NCBI GenBank assembly: GCA_028279065.1
Contig: JANQSY010000016.1
Location: forward strand, 1 to 37,771
Direction of reading: 5' to 3'
DNA length: 37,771 bases
From: Cytophagales bacterium
Lineage (GTDB): Bacteria; Bacteroidota; Bacteroidia; Cytophagales; CCMP332
The position numbers were made by a program, and so were the translations under genes. The first letter of the stretch is position 1; each line of letters starts with the position of its first letter. The notes beneath the pieces are model-generated. The model ran no database searches. It saw nothing but the letters and a program-made list of their open reading frames with translations, and had not been told where the DNA came from. Shown here one piece after another: positions 17,036-24,918 of the stretch.

Positions 17036-18040
17036 TTAGCTTTTTAAGAACGAAACCTCAACTATTTCACTTTCAACCGGATCCAGGCTTGAAAGGTAAA
17101 TGTAAATGGCCTCAAGGTCCTCATCAGACATTTTAGAAAACGCACCCCAAGGCATGGGCGACTGCTTAACCAGTCTTCCCTGTCTGAATCTTCTAATCCA
17201 TTGTTCAAGGTTTTTGAACTTGGAAAATGAGGAACCAGGATGAGGCGTGATATTGGTGGATCTGGTCCACATCATTTCTTCTACACCAAGTCTTTTGTTC
17301 AGTTCAGGCCAAGGTTCGAATTCCATTCCTCCGGAAAACTCGGGGCCTGTAGGGGTAAAAGACGCCTGATCCCTTGGTGTATGACATCCAACACAATTTG
17401 AAACCGCATGTGCCAGATACCTTCCCCTTTCCAGGGTTGGCTCCATAATAGGTGCTCTTTCTGAAAATTGTGGTTCGAAGTTGGGTTTAAAAGCTGGGGC
17501 TGTTGTCCGGATTGCCTTTCCTAAAAAGGACCATTCTGGCTCTTTGACTTCATTTTTGATTGAAGGCTGGGCTAATAAAAAAGAAACAACAGCAATGAGG
17601 TCCTCATCTGCCATACCCTGAAAGGGCATTAGAGGGGTAAGAGTAGCGGTACCATTGGGCTTGACAGCATGCCGCATCATCCTGAAAACCTGGCCGATCT
17701 CATATTGGCCTAATCCGGTTTCCTTGTCCGGAGTAAGGTTACCTGGATACATGGTGCCAAGGGGCCCCATTGGGAAAGGCACACCTCCAATCATTGGCCG
17801 GGACCCACCTGTTTCGTTTGCAATTACAGATTCGATGCTTTCAACATGACAGCCCGTACAATGAGCGGGTCCGTTAACAAGGTATTCTCCTCTTGCAAGG
17901 ATCGCGGAATCTGAACTTATTGTCAGCTTTGGATATTCGACATCAAAGGTGGCATCATAAGAGGATTGGATCCATATGAAAACAACGCCAACAAGTAGAA
18001 CAATGAGGGTCAGAAGCCCCAGAAAGATTTTCTTGATCAT
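17036..18040 (-). CDS. Membrane-anchored di-heme c-type cytochrome
   Basis: A 334-residue protein. An uncleaved N-terminal helix (about 4-26) anchors it, with the rest in the periplasm. Two class I cytochrome c domains follow, with heme motifs C61TGCH65 and C216VGCH220. Each heme domain has a methionine-rich C-terminal segment (LTPLMPFQGMADEDLIAVVSFL and SPMPWGAFSKMSDEDLEAIYIYL) that should give the axial methionine. The layout resembles di-heme cytochromes that serve periplasmic dehydrogenases, but no dehydrogenase is adjacent, so the electron donor and acceptor are unknown. The ATG lies about 85 bases downstream of the AsmA-like gene stop; that gap holds the inverted repeat at 18069-18100. 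Confidence 0.92.
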   Translation of the reverse strand: MIKKIFLGLLTLIVLLVGVVFIWIQSSYDATFDVEYPKLTISSDSAILARGEYLVNGPAHCTGCHVESIESVIANETGGSRPMIGGVPFPMGPLGTMYPGNLTPDKETGLGQYEIGQVFRMMRHAVKPNGTATLTPLMPFQGMADEDLIAVVSFLLAQPSIKNEVKEPEWSFLGKAIRTTAPAFKPNFEPQFSERAPIMEPTLERGRYLAHAVSNCVGCHTPRDQASFTPTGPEFSGGMEFEPWPELNKRLGVEEMMWTRSTNITPHPGSSFSKFKNLEQWIRRFRQGRLVKQSPMPWGAFSKMSDEDLEAIYIYLSSLDPVESEIVEVSFLKS

Positions 18041-18124
18041 AGCTAGCAGTGAATTAGAGTTTTCTCAGTTCTAAGATAATGGTTTTTTAATATCTGAGAA
18101 TTAGAAGGTTAGGCATTATTTGCC

Positions 18125-19798
18125 TCAGTTTTTCTTCTTTGATTTATGCTGTTCCTTGAGTTTCTTTTTGTTTTCCCTGCTTTTTTTCCAATTCTCTACT
18201 GTTTTCATGACCCCCTTGGTAGTCTCCGAAGGTAGGATGACCGCAAGTCCCTCCTTGACTGCCAACCAAATAAAGTTCAGTGGACCACGATAGATATTTC
18301 TTTGAACCTCAAATTCCGGAACATAGTAGTTTCTGCTTCCAGCAAGATTCGAATTCCTAATTGCCGTATTGGCAAAGGCTGATAACATTCCGGATTTCTT
18401 TGTATGATTCTCCTGGTTGAACACCTCCAGGGCGAGATCGGAGTAGTCCATTTCAAGGCGGCAGTGGCCAAGACTTTTCCCAGCATCCATCAAAAGATGA
18501 AGACGATTTAGCTTTCCGGATTTAGCATCTATGCCAGCAACTGCAACCAATGGCTCATTTAGTTTTTTGATTTCAAGGGTATCATCCATAAGGACCTCCA
18601 AAAAGAAGCTCTCCCCGGAATACGGAACTGTTAGCCTTGCCGTTGCTTTGGAAAAATTGTTTAGCCTGGTTTCAATATCCGCTTCATACTGCTTGTAGAT
18701 ATTTTGATACGTTTCCAAGGTGGTTACATTATAAATGCTACCATAAAACTTGTCAAAGAATATGGTTCCTGGTACCATTTTGCCTTTGGGTATTTCGCTA
18801 TAAGAGATCTTGGAATCCTGAATACGGATGGTGTCAACTTTTAAGCCTATTGGGATTGAGTCCACCATTCCAAAGAACATTGGCTTCTCCTTATCCGGTG
18901 GTCTTTCAAAATTTTTATCCCTCCAATCCCTCAGGTCCAGTCCCCTTATTGTTAATGATTTGGACCTTATATCAAGATCTCCATAAAGGCTGCTTTTCGC
19001 ATCGATCTTGTTGATCTGTAGTTCATCCAAATCCATTTCGATTATATCGACCTGCTTTCCAAGCTTTTTTGAGATCTCCTGCCAAGGTTTATTGTAGTGA
19101 AGCGAAAAATCTCTGATGGTCATGCTTTGTGATTGGGTGCTATAGAAAATGGAACCAAACTCCATTTCCCTATCCTCATTTAGATGGAATTTTAAATTCC
19201 TCGTCATTGCTGAAAAATTCCCAACCTTGAAGGGGATAGGAAATTTCCATTGCAGTGAGTCTGTTTCGATCTGGTTTGCTGATAATTGGATCTCTCCAAT
19301 TTTTCCGACCACTTCACCCCCATCCCTTTTTATTAAGATGGATCCGCCCCTGAGATTAAATCTTCGGATCTCACCACGGGAAAGGATGTCACCAAAAAGC
19401 TTTTGAATACTCCTGCTGGTTTTTTCGCTCCTGGTGGTATCCTGTTGATAAAGGGTGATCTCAAACTCAGGCCTGAAGAAGATCATCTCTTCTATTTGTA
19501 TCCTCCGGTCAAATAGAAGAGCTCTCCAGTTTAACATATTGAGATCCGCTTTTTGTACAGATCCAAGGATTCTTGTTTTAGAGAGCATCGTATCAAGGGG
19601 CACGATCCGGACATTCTGAACCGTGATACCTTTGAGGAAGTGGTGAAGTCTGGCAGACCGATAACTTATTTGATACTCTCTATTAGGGTTGGCATTGATC
19701 ATCCCTTCAAGGTTCTTTTCAAGCCAAAACTTGGTTCCCAGGGACAGGCCTGCCAGGATCACAATAAGGATAACTAGGAATATGAGAAATCGCTTCAC
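18125..19798 (-). CDS. AsmA/DUF748-like envelope protein
   Basis: A 557-residue protein with an N-terminal membrane helix (MKRFLIFLVILIVILAGLSLGTKFWL) and a large periplasmic beta-rich part. The pattern after the helix (REYQISYRSARLHHFLKGITVQNVRIV, then LNMLNWRALLFDRRIQIEEMIFFRPEFEI) is that of the AsmA/DUF748 group, whose members form lipid-carrying grooves or bridges between membranes. The C-terminus is strongly basic (NKKKLKEQHKSKKKN). The start is GTG. Family assignment is by overall pattern, and a precise subfamily cannot be given. It lies in a minus-strand run between the Omp28-like gene and the cytochrome gene. A second AsmA-like gene at 30012 is on the plus strand. Confidence 0.7.
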   Translation of the reverse strand: MKRFLIFLVILIVILAGLSLGTKFWLEKNLEGMINANPNREYQISYRSARLHHFLKGITVQNVRIVPLDTMLSKTRILGSVQKADLNMLNWRALLFDRRIQIEEMIFFRPEFEITLYQQDTTRSEKTSRSIQKLFGDILSRGEIRRFNLRGGSILIKRDGGEVVGKIGEIQLSANQIETDSLQWKFPIPFKVGNFSAMTRNLKFHLNEDREMEFGSIFYSTQSQSMTIRDFSLHYNKPWQEISKKLGKQVDIIEMDLDELQINKIDAKSSLYGDLDIRSKSLTIRGLDLRDWRDKNFERPPDKEKPMFFGMVDSIPIGLKVDTIRIQDSKISYSEIPKGKMVPGTIFFDKFYGSIYNVTTLETYQNIYKQYEADIETRLNNFSKATARLTVPYSGESFFLEVLMDDTLEIKKLNEPLVAVAGIDAKSGKLNRLHLLMDAGKSLGHCRLEMDYSDLALEVFNQENHTKKSGMLSAFANTAIRNSNLAGSRNYYVPEFEVQRNIYRGPLNFIWLAVKEGLAVILPSETTKGVMKTVENWKKSRENKKKLKEQHKSKKKN

Positions 19799-19879
19799 CC
19801 GGTTTCTGATAAGCTAGGTGAAAATTAGAGAATTTTATTTCGCAAAATCCACATCAAGGTGTCTTGTTCTAACAGCAAT

Positions 19880-19901
19880 AAAAAAGGGGCCGAAGCCCCT
19901 T
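19880..19901 (-). terminator. Rho-independent terminator of the Omp28-like gene
   Basis: On the minus strand AAGGGGC and GCCCCTT form a 7-bp stem closed by a TTCG tetraloop, followed by a run of T residues. It begins two bases after the TGA stop, a textbook intrinsic terminator. Confidence 0.93.
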
Positions 19902-19903
19902 AA

Positions 19904-21514
19904 TCATTCGATACTCAATTTCCTGACGATCTCACCCCCGGGGCTCTTAACTTTAACAATATAGAGGCCCGGATCAGAGCTGGAAAGATCCATCTTTATC
20001 TGGTCTTCTCTCTCTGTAGAAAACTCGGCGATAACCTCTCCCCTTAAATTGTAAACCATCACCTCCACCGGTTCACTTGACCGATTTTCAAGTGTTATGA
20101 TCCCATTTGTAGGATTGGGATAGAATTTAATTTGTGCTTCAAGCGAGCTTTCAATTCCTACCATTCCTATCTGTACATCCTTGCAAAGTGTATCGGACCC
20201 TGTCGAATTGCTTACCACCAGGCATACGCTGTAAATGCCATCACCGCCCGTGAAAAAATGATTTGTGTTTGGGCTAGTAGAAATAGTTCCATCCCCAAAG
20301 TCCCATAGATAGGAACTCGCTTCGAAAGGATCCGGAATGGACTTGTCAGTAAAAATTCCAACTTGAGATGCAACTATAACATCCCAATCTGCAATAGGAG
20401 CAACGCCTTGATGCACAGTTACCACCTGAATTATGGTATCGTTGCAAGAAATTTCATCAATAGCCCCATTGTTGAAGTTATCGATCCAGAACTTCATTGT
20501 ATAGGTGCCAGGTGATTGAGGGGTCCATGTTCCATATCTGACATGGATAGAATCCCCATGAGAAAGATTAAGTCCAGAGTAGGATCTTGTCTGAACTGGA
20601 CCATTGTCCATTTGGTATTTGATCGTTGCCGAAGTCACGAGGGTATCTTCATAATTTTGAAAAACTACCGCCACATCCTTAGGAGCAGAATTTTCGTGAA
20701 TATCTTTTGGTGTCAATACCTGGGTCATTCCCACATCGACCTTGGTTGGGCTGACACCGTAGGCGGATTGGTGGATCTGCCTGCTGCTTGTATTCTGCAC
20801 CCAAGCTACTACTCCCAGGTCAAAAAATTCCTCAACTGAGTGCTCAGTACCGTTATTGATAGGGTCATTGGCATTTGGCGGCAATCTGTAATCCCCATTG
20901 AAGGTATAGCTGAAGGAGTAATTTATAGTATCCCCGTTTGAGATCGCTCCAAGGCTGGTTCCATTTGCTCCACCAACCATTTTTTTCATCACATTAACAA
21001 AAATGGTCTCGCCATTGGATTTGAGGTTGTTGTAAGTCTCGGTTTCATAAATGGCCACAAAAAGGTTGTTATTTCCAGAAAAGTTTTGAAGGGCAATTAC
21101 CTCCACGTCAATGTTCACGGTTTTGCAAACAACCTGATGATCTACACCAATGGTCATAAAGGCAGGAACATTATACGCGACATCCCTCAGAGTTGCGGTA
21201 TATGAATTCGAATTTCCATTCCAACCACCATCAACTTCCAATCTCGGTATTGAATTCACCCCGTAGAAATTCCTTCTCACATTTCCTTCACCGGTGTAAT
21301 ACGGATCACCGGTACCTGGCCAACTCATTTGGTATCTAAGGACGTTCTGCTTGTGAGGTGCAGTTGAATAGATCGCTTCCAGGTTTGCATTTCCGGGTTG
21401 GCAGGGTCCACATGTGGAGGAGGTAAAACCTTCATGCAGAGGAATGCGCTGCACCTGGGCTTCAGTATTGAATTGAAATATGAAAAGTGAAAATATAAGT
21501 AAGAGTTTTTTCAT
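19904..21514 (-). CDS. Omp28-like thioredoxin-type surface protein with PKD and T9SS domains
   Basis: A 536-residue protein numbered from the ATG at 21514, chosen because MKKLLLIFSLFIFQFNTEAQ is then a clean signal peptide; a longer start at 21553 would add 13 charged residues before it. The Omp28-like domain follows directly, with C35GPC38 in HEGFTSSTCGPC, as in thioredoxin-like oxidoreductases. It extends to about residue 250 and is followed by a beta-sandwich region. A PKD domain with SSYLWDFGDGTIS lies near 395-440. The last 80 residues are a T9SS type A sorting domain (FYPNPTNGIITL to IVRKLSIE). The likely role is a surface-exposed thiol/disulfide protein, with the PKD module for adhesion; the partner is unknown. 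It ends at a strong terminator. Confidence 0.9.
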   Translation of the reverse strand: MKKLLLIFSLFIFQFNTEAQVQRIPLHEGFTSSTCGPCQPGNANLEAIYSTAPHKQNVLRYQMSWPGTGDPYYTGEGNVRRNFYGVNSIPRLEVDGGWNGNSNSYTATLRDVAYNVPAFMTIGVDHQVVCKTVNIDVEVIALQNFSGNNNLFVAIYETETYNNLKSNGETIFVNVMKKMVGGANGTSLGAISNGDTINYSFSYTFNGDYRLPPNANDPINNGTEHSVEEFFDLGVVAWVQNTSSRQIHQSAYGVSPTKVDVGMTQVLTPKDIHENSAPKDVAVVFQNYEDTLVTSATIKYQMDNGPVQTRSYSGLNLSHGDSIHVRYGTWTPQSPGTYTMKFWIDNFNNGAIDEISCNDTIIQVVTVHQGVAPIADWDVIVASQVGIFTDKSIPDPFEASSYLWDFGDGTISTSPNTNHFFTGGDGIYSVCLVVSNSTGSDTLCKDVQIGMVGIESSLEAQIKFYPNPTNGIITLENRSSEPVEVMVYNLRGEVIAEFSTEREDQIKMDLSSSDPGLYIVKVKSPGGEIVRKLSIE

Positions 21515-21640
21515 GGATTTTTTCTTCAAAGTTGACTTAAGTTCCGGGGACAAATTGACCGCACAAATAAATTTTCAGCAAAATTAAAGTAATCCGCCAA
21601 AGGAAAATTGAGATGATTAACTAATTCTCACCGGTATATT

Positions 21641-22564
21641 TTAGCGAACCGGAAAATGAATTCTGGTATGCAATTCATTATCCGGGACTTCTCCAGGCAT
21701 ATTCCTATAGGTTTCAAAAGGGTGGATCTTTTTGTTTTGTTTAAACGCTTTTGAACGTTGCATGGAATATTGGGTGCCCCATGCATTCCCCAAATGCTTA
21801 TAAGGCCCTATATGCTCCACGGTATTCACTTTGGTCTTTGGGATATTTCCGGTAACGAAACCTTCTGGGATCGATTCGGAGGCCTCTTTTATAGGAAAGC
21901 CTGAAGTATAGGCAACCTTTCCGTTTTTCATATCCCATTTATGGTAAATAGAAAATGGATTCCCAGTCAACCTATCCTTGTTTTCTTTTGCCCATTCGTT
22001 TAGCCTATCAAAATCCTTACTCATATCACTCCCAACCTTCTCCATGGTAGTCTCCTTTCTTATTCCCACGTACTCACAACCCTCATATTCTTCTATGCCT
22101 GCAAAAACAAGTTTCGAGTGAACCTCTCCATCCTCTACGAGGTCCTTTAGCAAGAACAATCCTCGTTGGAAATCCATACCCACAAAACCCTCCATCATTT
22201 TTTTCATCCAGAACAAAAAGAAAGGAAGGCTGCTATCCATGGACCAGGAAACCTTGGTTTCATTTCCCTGGGCTTCAATAGAAAAATTAACCTTGGCTTT
22301 GGATCTCCATGGCTTGATGAATTCAAGGTCATAATCAATTGAGTTGGGATGTTTTTCACCAATGATCTTCATGCTTCCACTCCCTATCCTGTCCCCTTCC
22401 CATGAATAGGATCTTTTGTCATCCGCAACTTTCACCTCAGCCTCAGGCTCCATGATCAGCCAGGGTGACCAACCACTCCATTTCTCCATGTTACTGAGCA
22501 ATTCGAATATGCTTTCCGGGCTAGAATTGATAAGGATAGACTTTTCTACATGCATTTTTGGCAT
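21641..22564 (-). CDS. SRPBCC-domain protein fused to a GyrI-like effector-binding domain
   Basis: A 307-residue cytoplasmic protein of two halves. Residues 1-150 have the polyketide-cyclase (SRPBCC) pattern: VEKSILINSSPESIFELLSN at the start, SWEGDRIGSGSM in the middle, KVNFSIEAQGNETKVSW and a closing helix. Residues about 155-307 resemble GyrI-like (AraC effector-binding) domains, with TVEHIGPYKHLGNAW and a final H.RIHFPV strand. Such fusions bind small hydrophobic molecules; no DNA-binding domain is present, so it is a sensor or scavenger and not a transcription factor. It begins about 65 bases after the histidine kinase gene stop and may be co-transcribed with it. Confidence 0.87.
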   Translation of the reverse strand: MPKMHVEKSILINSSPESIFELLSNMEKWSGWSPWLIMEPEAEVKVADDKRSYSWEGDRIGSGSMKIIGEKHPNSIDYDLEFIKPWRSKAKVNFSIEAQGNETKVSWSMDSSLPFFLFWMKKMMEGFVGMDFQRGLFLLKDLVEDGEVHSKLVFAGIEEYEGCEYVGIRKETTMEKVGSDMSKDFDRLNEWAKENKDRLTGNPFSIYHKWDMKNGKVAYTSGFPIKEASESIPEGFVTGNIPKTKVNTVEHIGPYKHLGNAWGTQYSMQRSKAFKQNKKIHPFETYRNMPGEVPDNELHTRIHFPVR

Positions 22565-22629
22565 AGCTGTTTTGGTTGGTTCCTCTAAAAATATCTATCC
22601 TGAAAGGTAATTGAAAGAATTAAGGATAA

Positions 22630-24813
22630 CTAAACCGCCTGACTCGATTCGGCCGTTGTCTTCTTTTCATCTGAGCTTGGTGTGGGAATTTGGACTGAAA
22701 ACCTTGAACCTATTCCAGCGGTTGATTGAACATTGATCTCCCCCCCTAGTTTTTGAACGGCTTCCTTGACTATATACAGACCAAGCCCGCTTCCTTCCGA
22801 TCTCTCGGATCCCCGGTAAAACATCTCGAAAACCTTATCCTTATGAGTTTCTTTAATTCCCAACCCGTTATCTTCAACTTCAATCAATATAATCTCTCTG
22901 TTAGAGGAAGCGTTTATCCTGATCCATTGATCAGGATGGTCATAATTATGGTATTTGATAGCATTGTTCACCAAGTTGTTCAAGATGACATACAGGGTTC
23001 TTTTGTCCGTAGTCAAACTCAGTCCGGAATCAATCTTGATCTCGACTTTGATCTGGTTGAACCCTTCAATGAACCTTAAGTCTTCAAGGACCCACTCAAC
23101 AATGTTTTCAAGTTTGACATTTTCCATCTGTAATACCTGCTTGGAATTGCTGGAGTACACCGTAACCGTTTCAATAAAGTTCTCCAACCTTTCAAGGCTG
23201 GTTTCCATAAGATCCAGATACTTTTTATTGTCCTCTTCTAATCTTGACAATTCGATTAGACCACGAATCGATTTCAAAGGGGCGGTGAGATCATGAGAAG
23301 ACCTATAAACGAAATTATCCAACTCCTTGTTGGTTTCCTTAAGCTCTTCGTTCACCTTTTCCAGCTTTTTCTTCTGCATTTCGATCTCATGCGTCCGGTC
23401 CAGGATCTGACGTTCAAGGGTAAGGTTATGTCTCCTCAACTGAAAAGACCGAAAACGTACTACTCCCAAAATGATCACTGCCAGAAAGAAAGTACTTAGC
23501 GTATAGAAAAAGGGGTTCAAATACCATATCACGGGCATTTGAATGTTTAAGCTGGTTACTTTGGAGACCTTTCCACTTGATGTTCTGGCCTTGACCAAAA
23601 TAGTACTCTTCCCTCCTTCTGGATTTGAGATCTTAAGTTCAGGGTTTGCGCTCCATTCTGTCCAGTCCATATTGTCTCCGCCAATTGAGTAGGAAAACTC
23701 AAGTTCGTGTGAGGAAAACCCTGGACAAGCGAACTGGAAGGTTAGTAATTCAGGACGACGCCTTATGACTATGGTCTCTCCCTGGGTTGGATGAAATGAA
23801 ACTCCTTCTGCAAACACCTTTCTAAATACCGGTTCAGGAATCTGTTGGTCCCGGTAATCATAGAATTCAATTTTGACTATCCCAAAATCGGAACAAAGCC
23901 AGATATCACCTCTTGGATCCTGAAAAAGCTCCCTTAGCCCCCCCTTTTCAATTCCAAGCTCCAATTCAAGCTCTTTCAAAACCCTTCCGGTAGTGTCGAA
24001 AAAAACCACTCCATGTTGCCAGGTTGTAGCAACAAGGGTACCGTCTGACATCTTTATTGAATGGTATAGCCCCGGGCTCTCTAAATACGAAGCCACTTCC
24101 CTCTCCCATTTAGAAATCTCCCGTGTAGATGCGGTATAAAGAAAAATTCCGCTTTCCGCTGTTAGGAGTAGATATTGATCCTCATTCAACTGGTCAATCG
24201 AATAAACGGCGTCATTCCTCAAGTCGAGTTTGTCCTTGGCAGGGAGTATTGAATCACCTTTGATTTCCACAAAATCTCCTGAGAAATTGGAAGCGAATAC
24301 CCTGTCTTTTTCCGCAAAAATATATGCATCAGGAAAGTCGATAATGGAAAACTCTTTGCCATTCCACCTTAGGATCTGTTCATAGCCTTGAAAGTAAATA
24401 TCTTCCTGAAATTCAATGATTTGCCATATTTCAAGTTGATTGTAACTCGAATCAAGTTTTTCCCTGAGCGAGACATATTCATATCTGTAATCCTCATCGG
24501 GGACCAGGTACCCGAAGTTATTCATTCCACCGATATAGATCAGGCCATCGGAAGCGACAAAAACCGACAAGACCTTATTGTATCCAGCTGGAGAGATATT
24601 TGTCCAGCGAACCCCATCATATTCCAATAATCCGTCTCCATTTGCAAAATAGATCATCCCATTAGGGTGGACATCCCCTGAATAGGTATTCCCAATGAAT
24701 CCGATTTCCGCAGGTGTATAGGTATGTATCCTAAATGCTGGAACCTGCGCCAATGCTGAAATCGACCATATCAAAATTGAAAAGAGAAAAAAGAATCTAA
24801 GCAAGGCAGTCAT
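22630..24813 (-). CDS. Hybrid-type propeller sensor histidine kinase (Y_Y_Y, HisKA, HATPase), no receiver
   Basis: A 727-residue protein. I chose the ATG at 24813 because the signal peptide MTALLRFFFLFSILIWSISALAQ then starts the protein; a TTG at 24870 would add 19 residues. A periplasmic beta-propeller region precedes a Y_Y_Y-type domain (LTFQFACPGFSSHELEFSYSI). One membrane helix follows (FFYTLSTFFLAVIILGVV), then a coiled-coil linker, then HisKA with the phosphoacceptor H507 in SSHDLTAPLKS. The ATPase has N, G1 and G2 boxes (LNNLVNNAIKYH, VEDNGLGI, GSGLGLYIV). There is no receiver or HTH domain, unlike hybrid two-component systems of this class, and no response regulator gene is nearby, so it is an orphan kinase. 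It is divergent from the octaheme lipoprotein gene. Confidence 0.92.
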   Translation of the reverse strand: MTALLRFFFLFSILIWSISALAQVPAFRIHTYTPAEIGFIGNTYSGDVHPNGMIYFANGDGLLEYDGVRWTNISPAGYNKVLSVFVASDGLIYIGGMNNFGYLVPDEDYRYEYVSLREKLDSSYNQLEIWQIIEFQEDIYFQGYEQILRWNGKEFSIIDFPDAYIFAEKDRVFASNFSGDFVEIKGDSILPAKDKLDLRNDAVYSIDQLNEDQYLLLTAESGIFLYTASTREISKWEREVASYLESPGLYHSIKMSDGTLVATTWQHGVVFFDTTGRVLKELELELGIEKGGLRELFQDPRGDIWLCSDFGIVKIEFYDYRDQQIPEPVFRKVFAEGVSFHPTQGETIVIRRRPELLTFQFACPGFSSHELEFSYSIGGDNMDWTEWSANPELKISNPEGGKSTILVKARTSSGKVSKVTSLNIQMPVIWYLNPFFYTLSTFFLAVIILGVVRFRSFQLRRHNLTLERQILDRTHEIEMQKKKLEKVNEELKETNKELDNFVYRSSHDLTAPLKSIRGLIELSRLEEDNKKYLDLMETSLERLENFIETVTVYSSNSKQVLQMENVKLENIVEWVLEDLRFIEGFNQIKVEIKIDSGLSLTTDKRTLYVILNNLVNNAIKYHNYDHPDQWIRINASSNREIILIEVEDNGLGIKETHKDKVFEMFYRGSERSEGSGLGLYIVKEAVQKLGGEINVQSTAGIGSRFSVQIPTPSSDEKKTTAESSQAV

Positions 24814-24918
24814 TGGCGGAGGTAAAAGAATTTGCCTATGTAATTTTAGGTATTGTATGAGTATTGTCAAAAACCAGTCAGGAAGGTTGAAACATAAAAT
24901 TTCATATATTTTTTCTCA

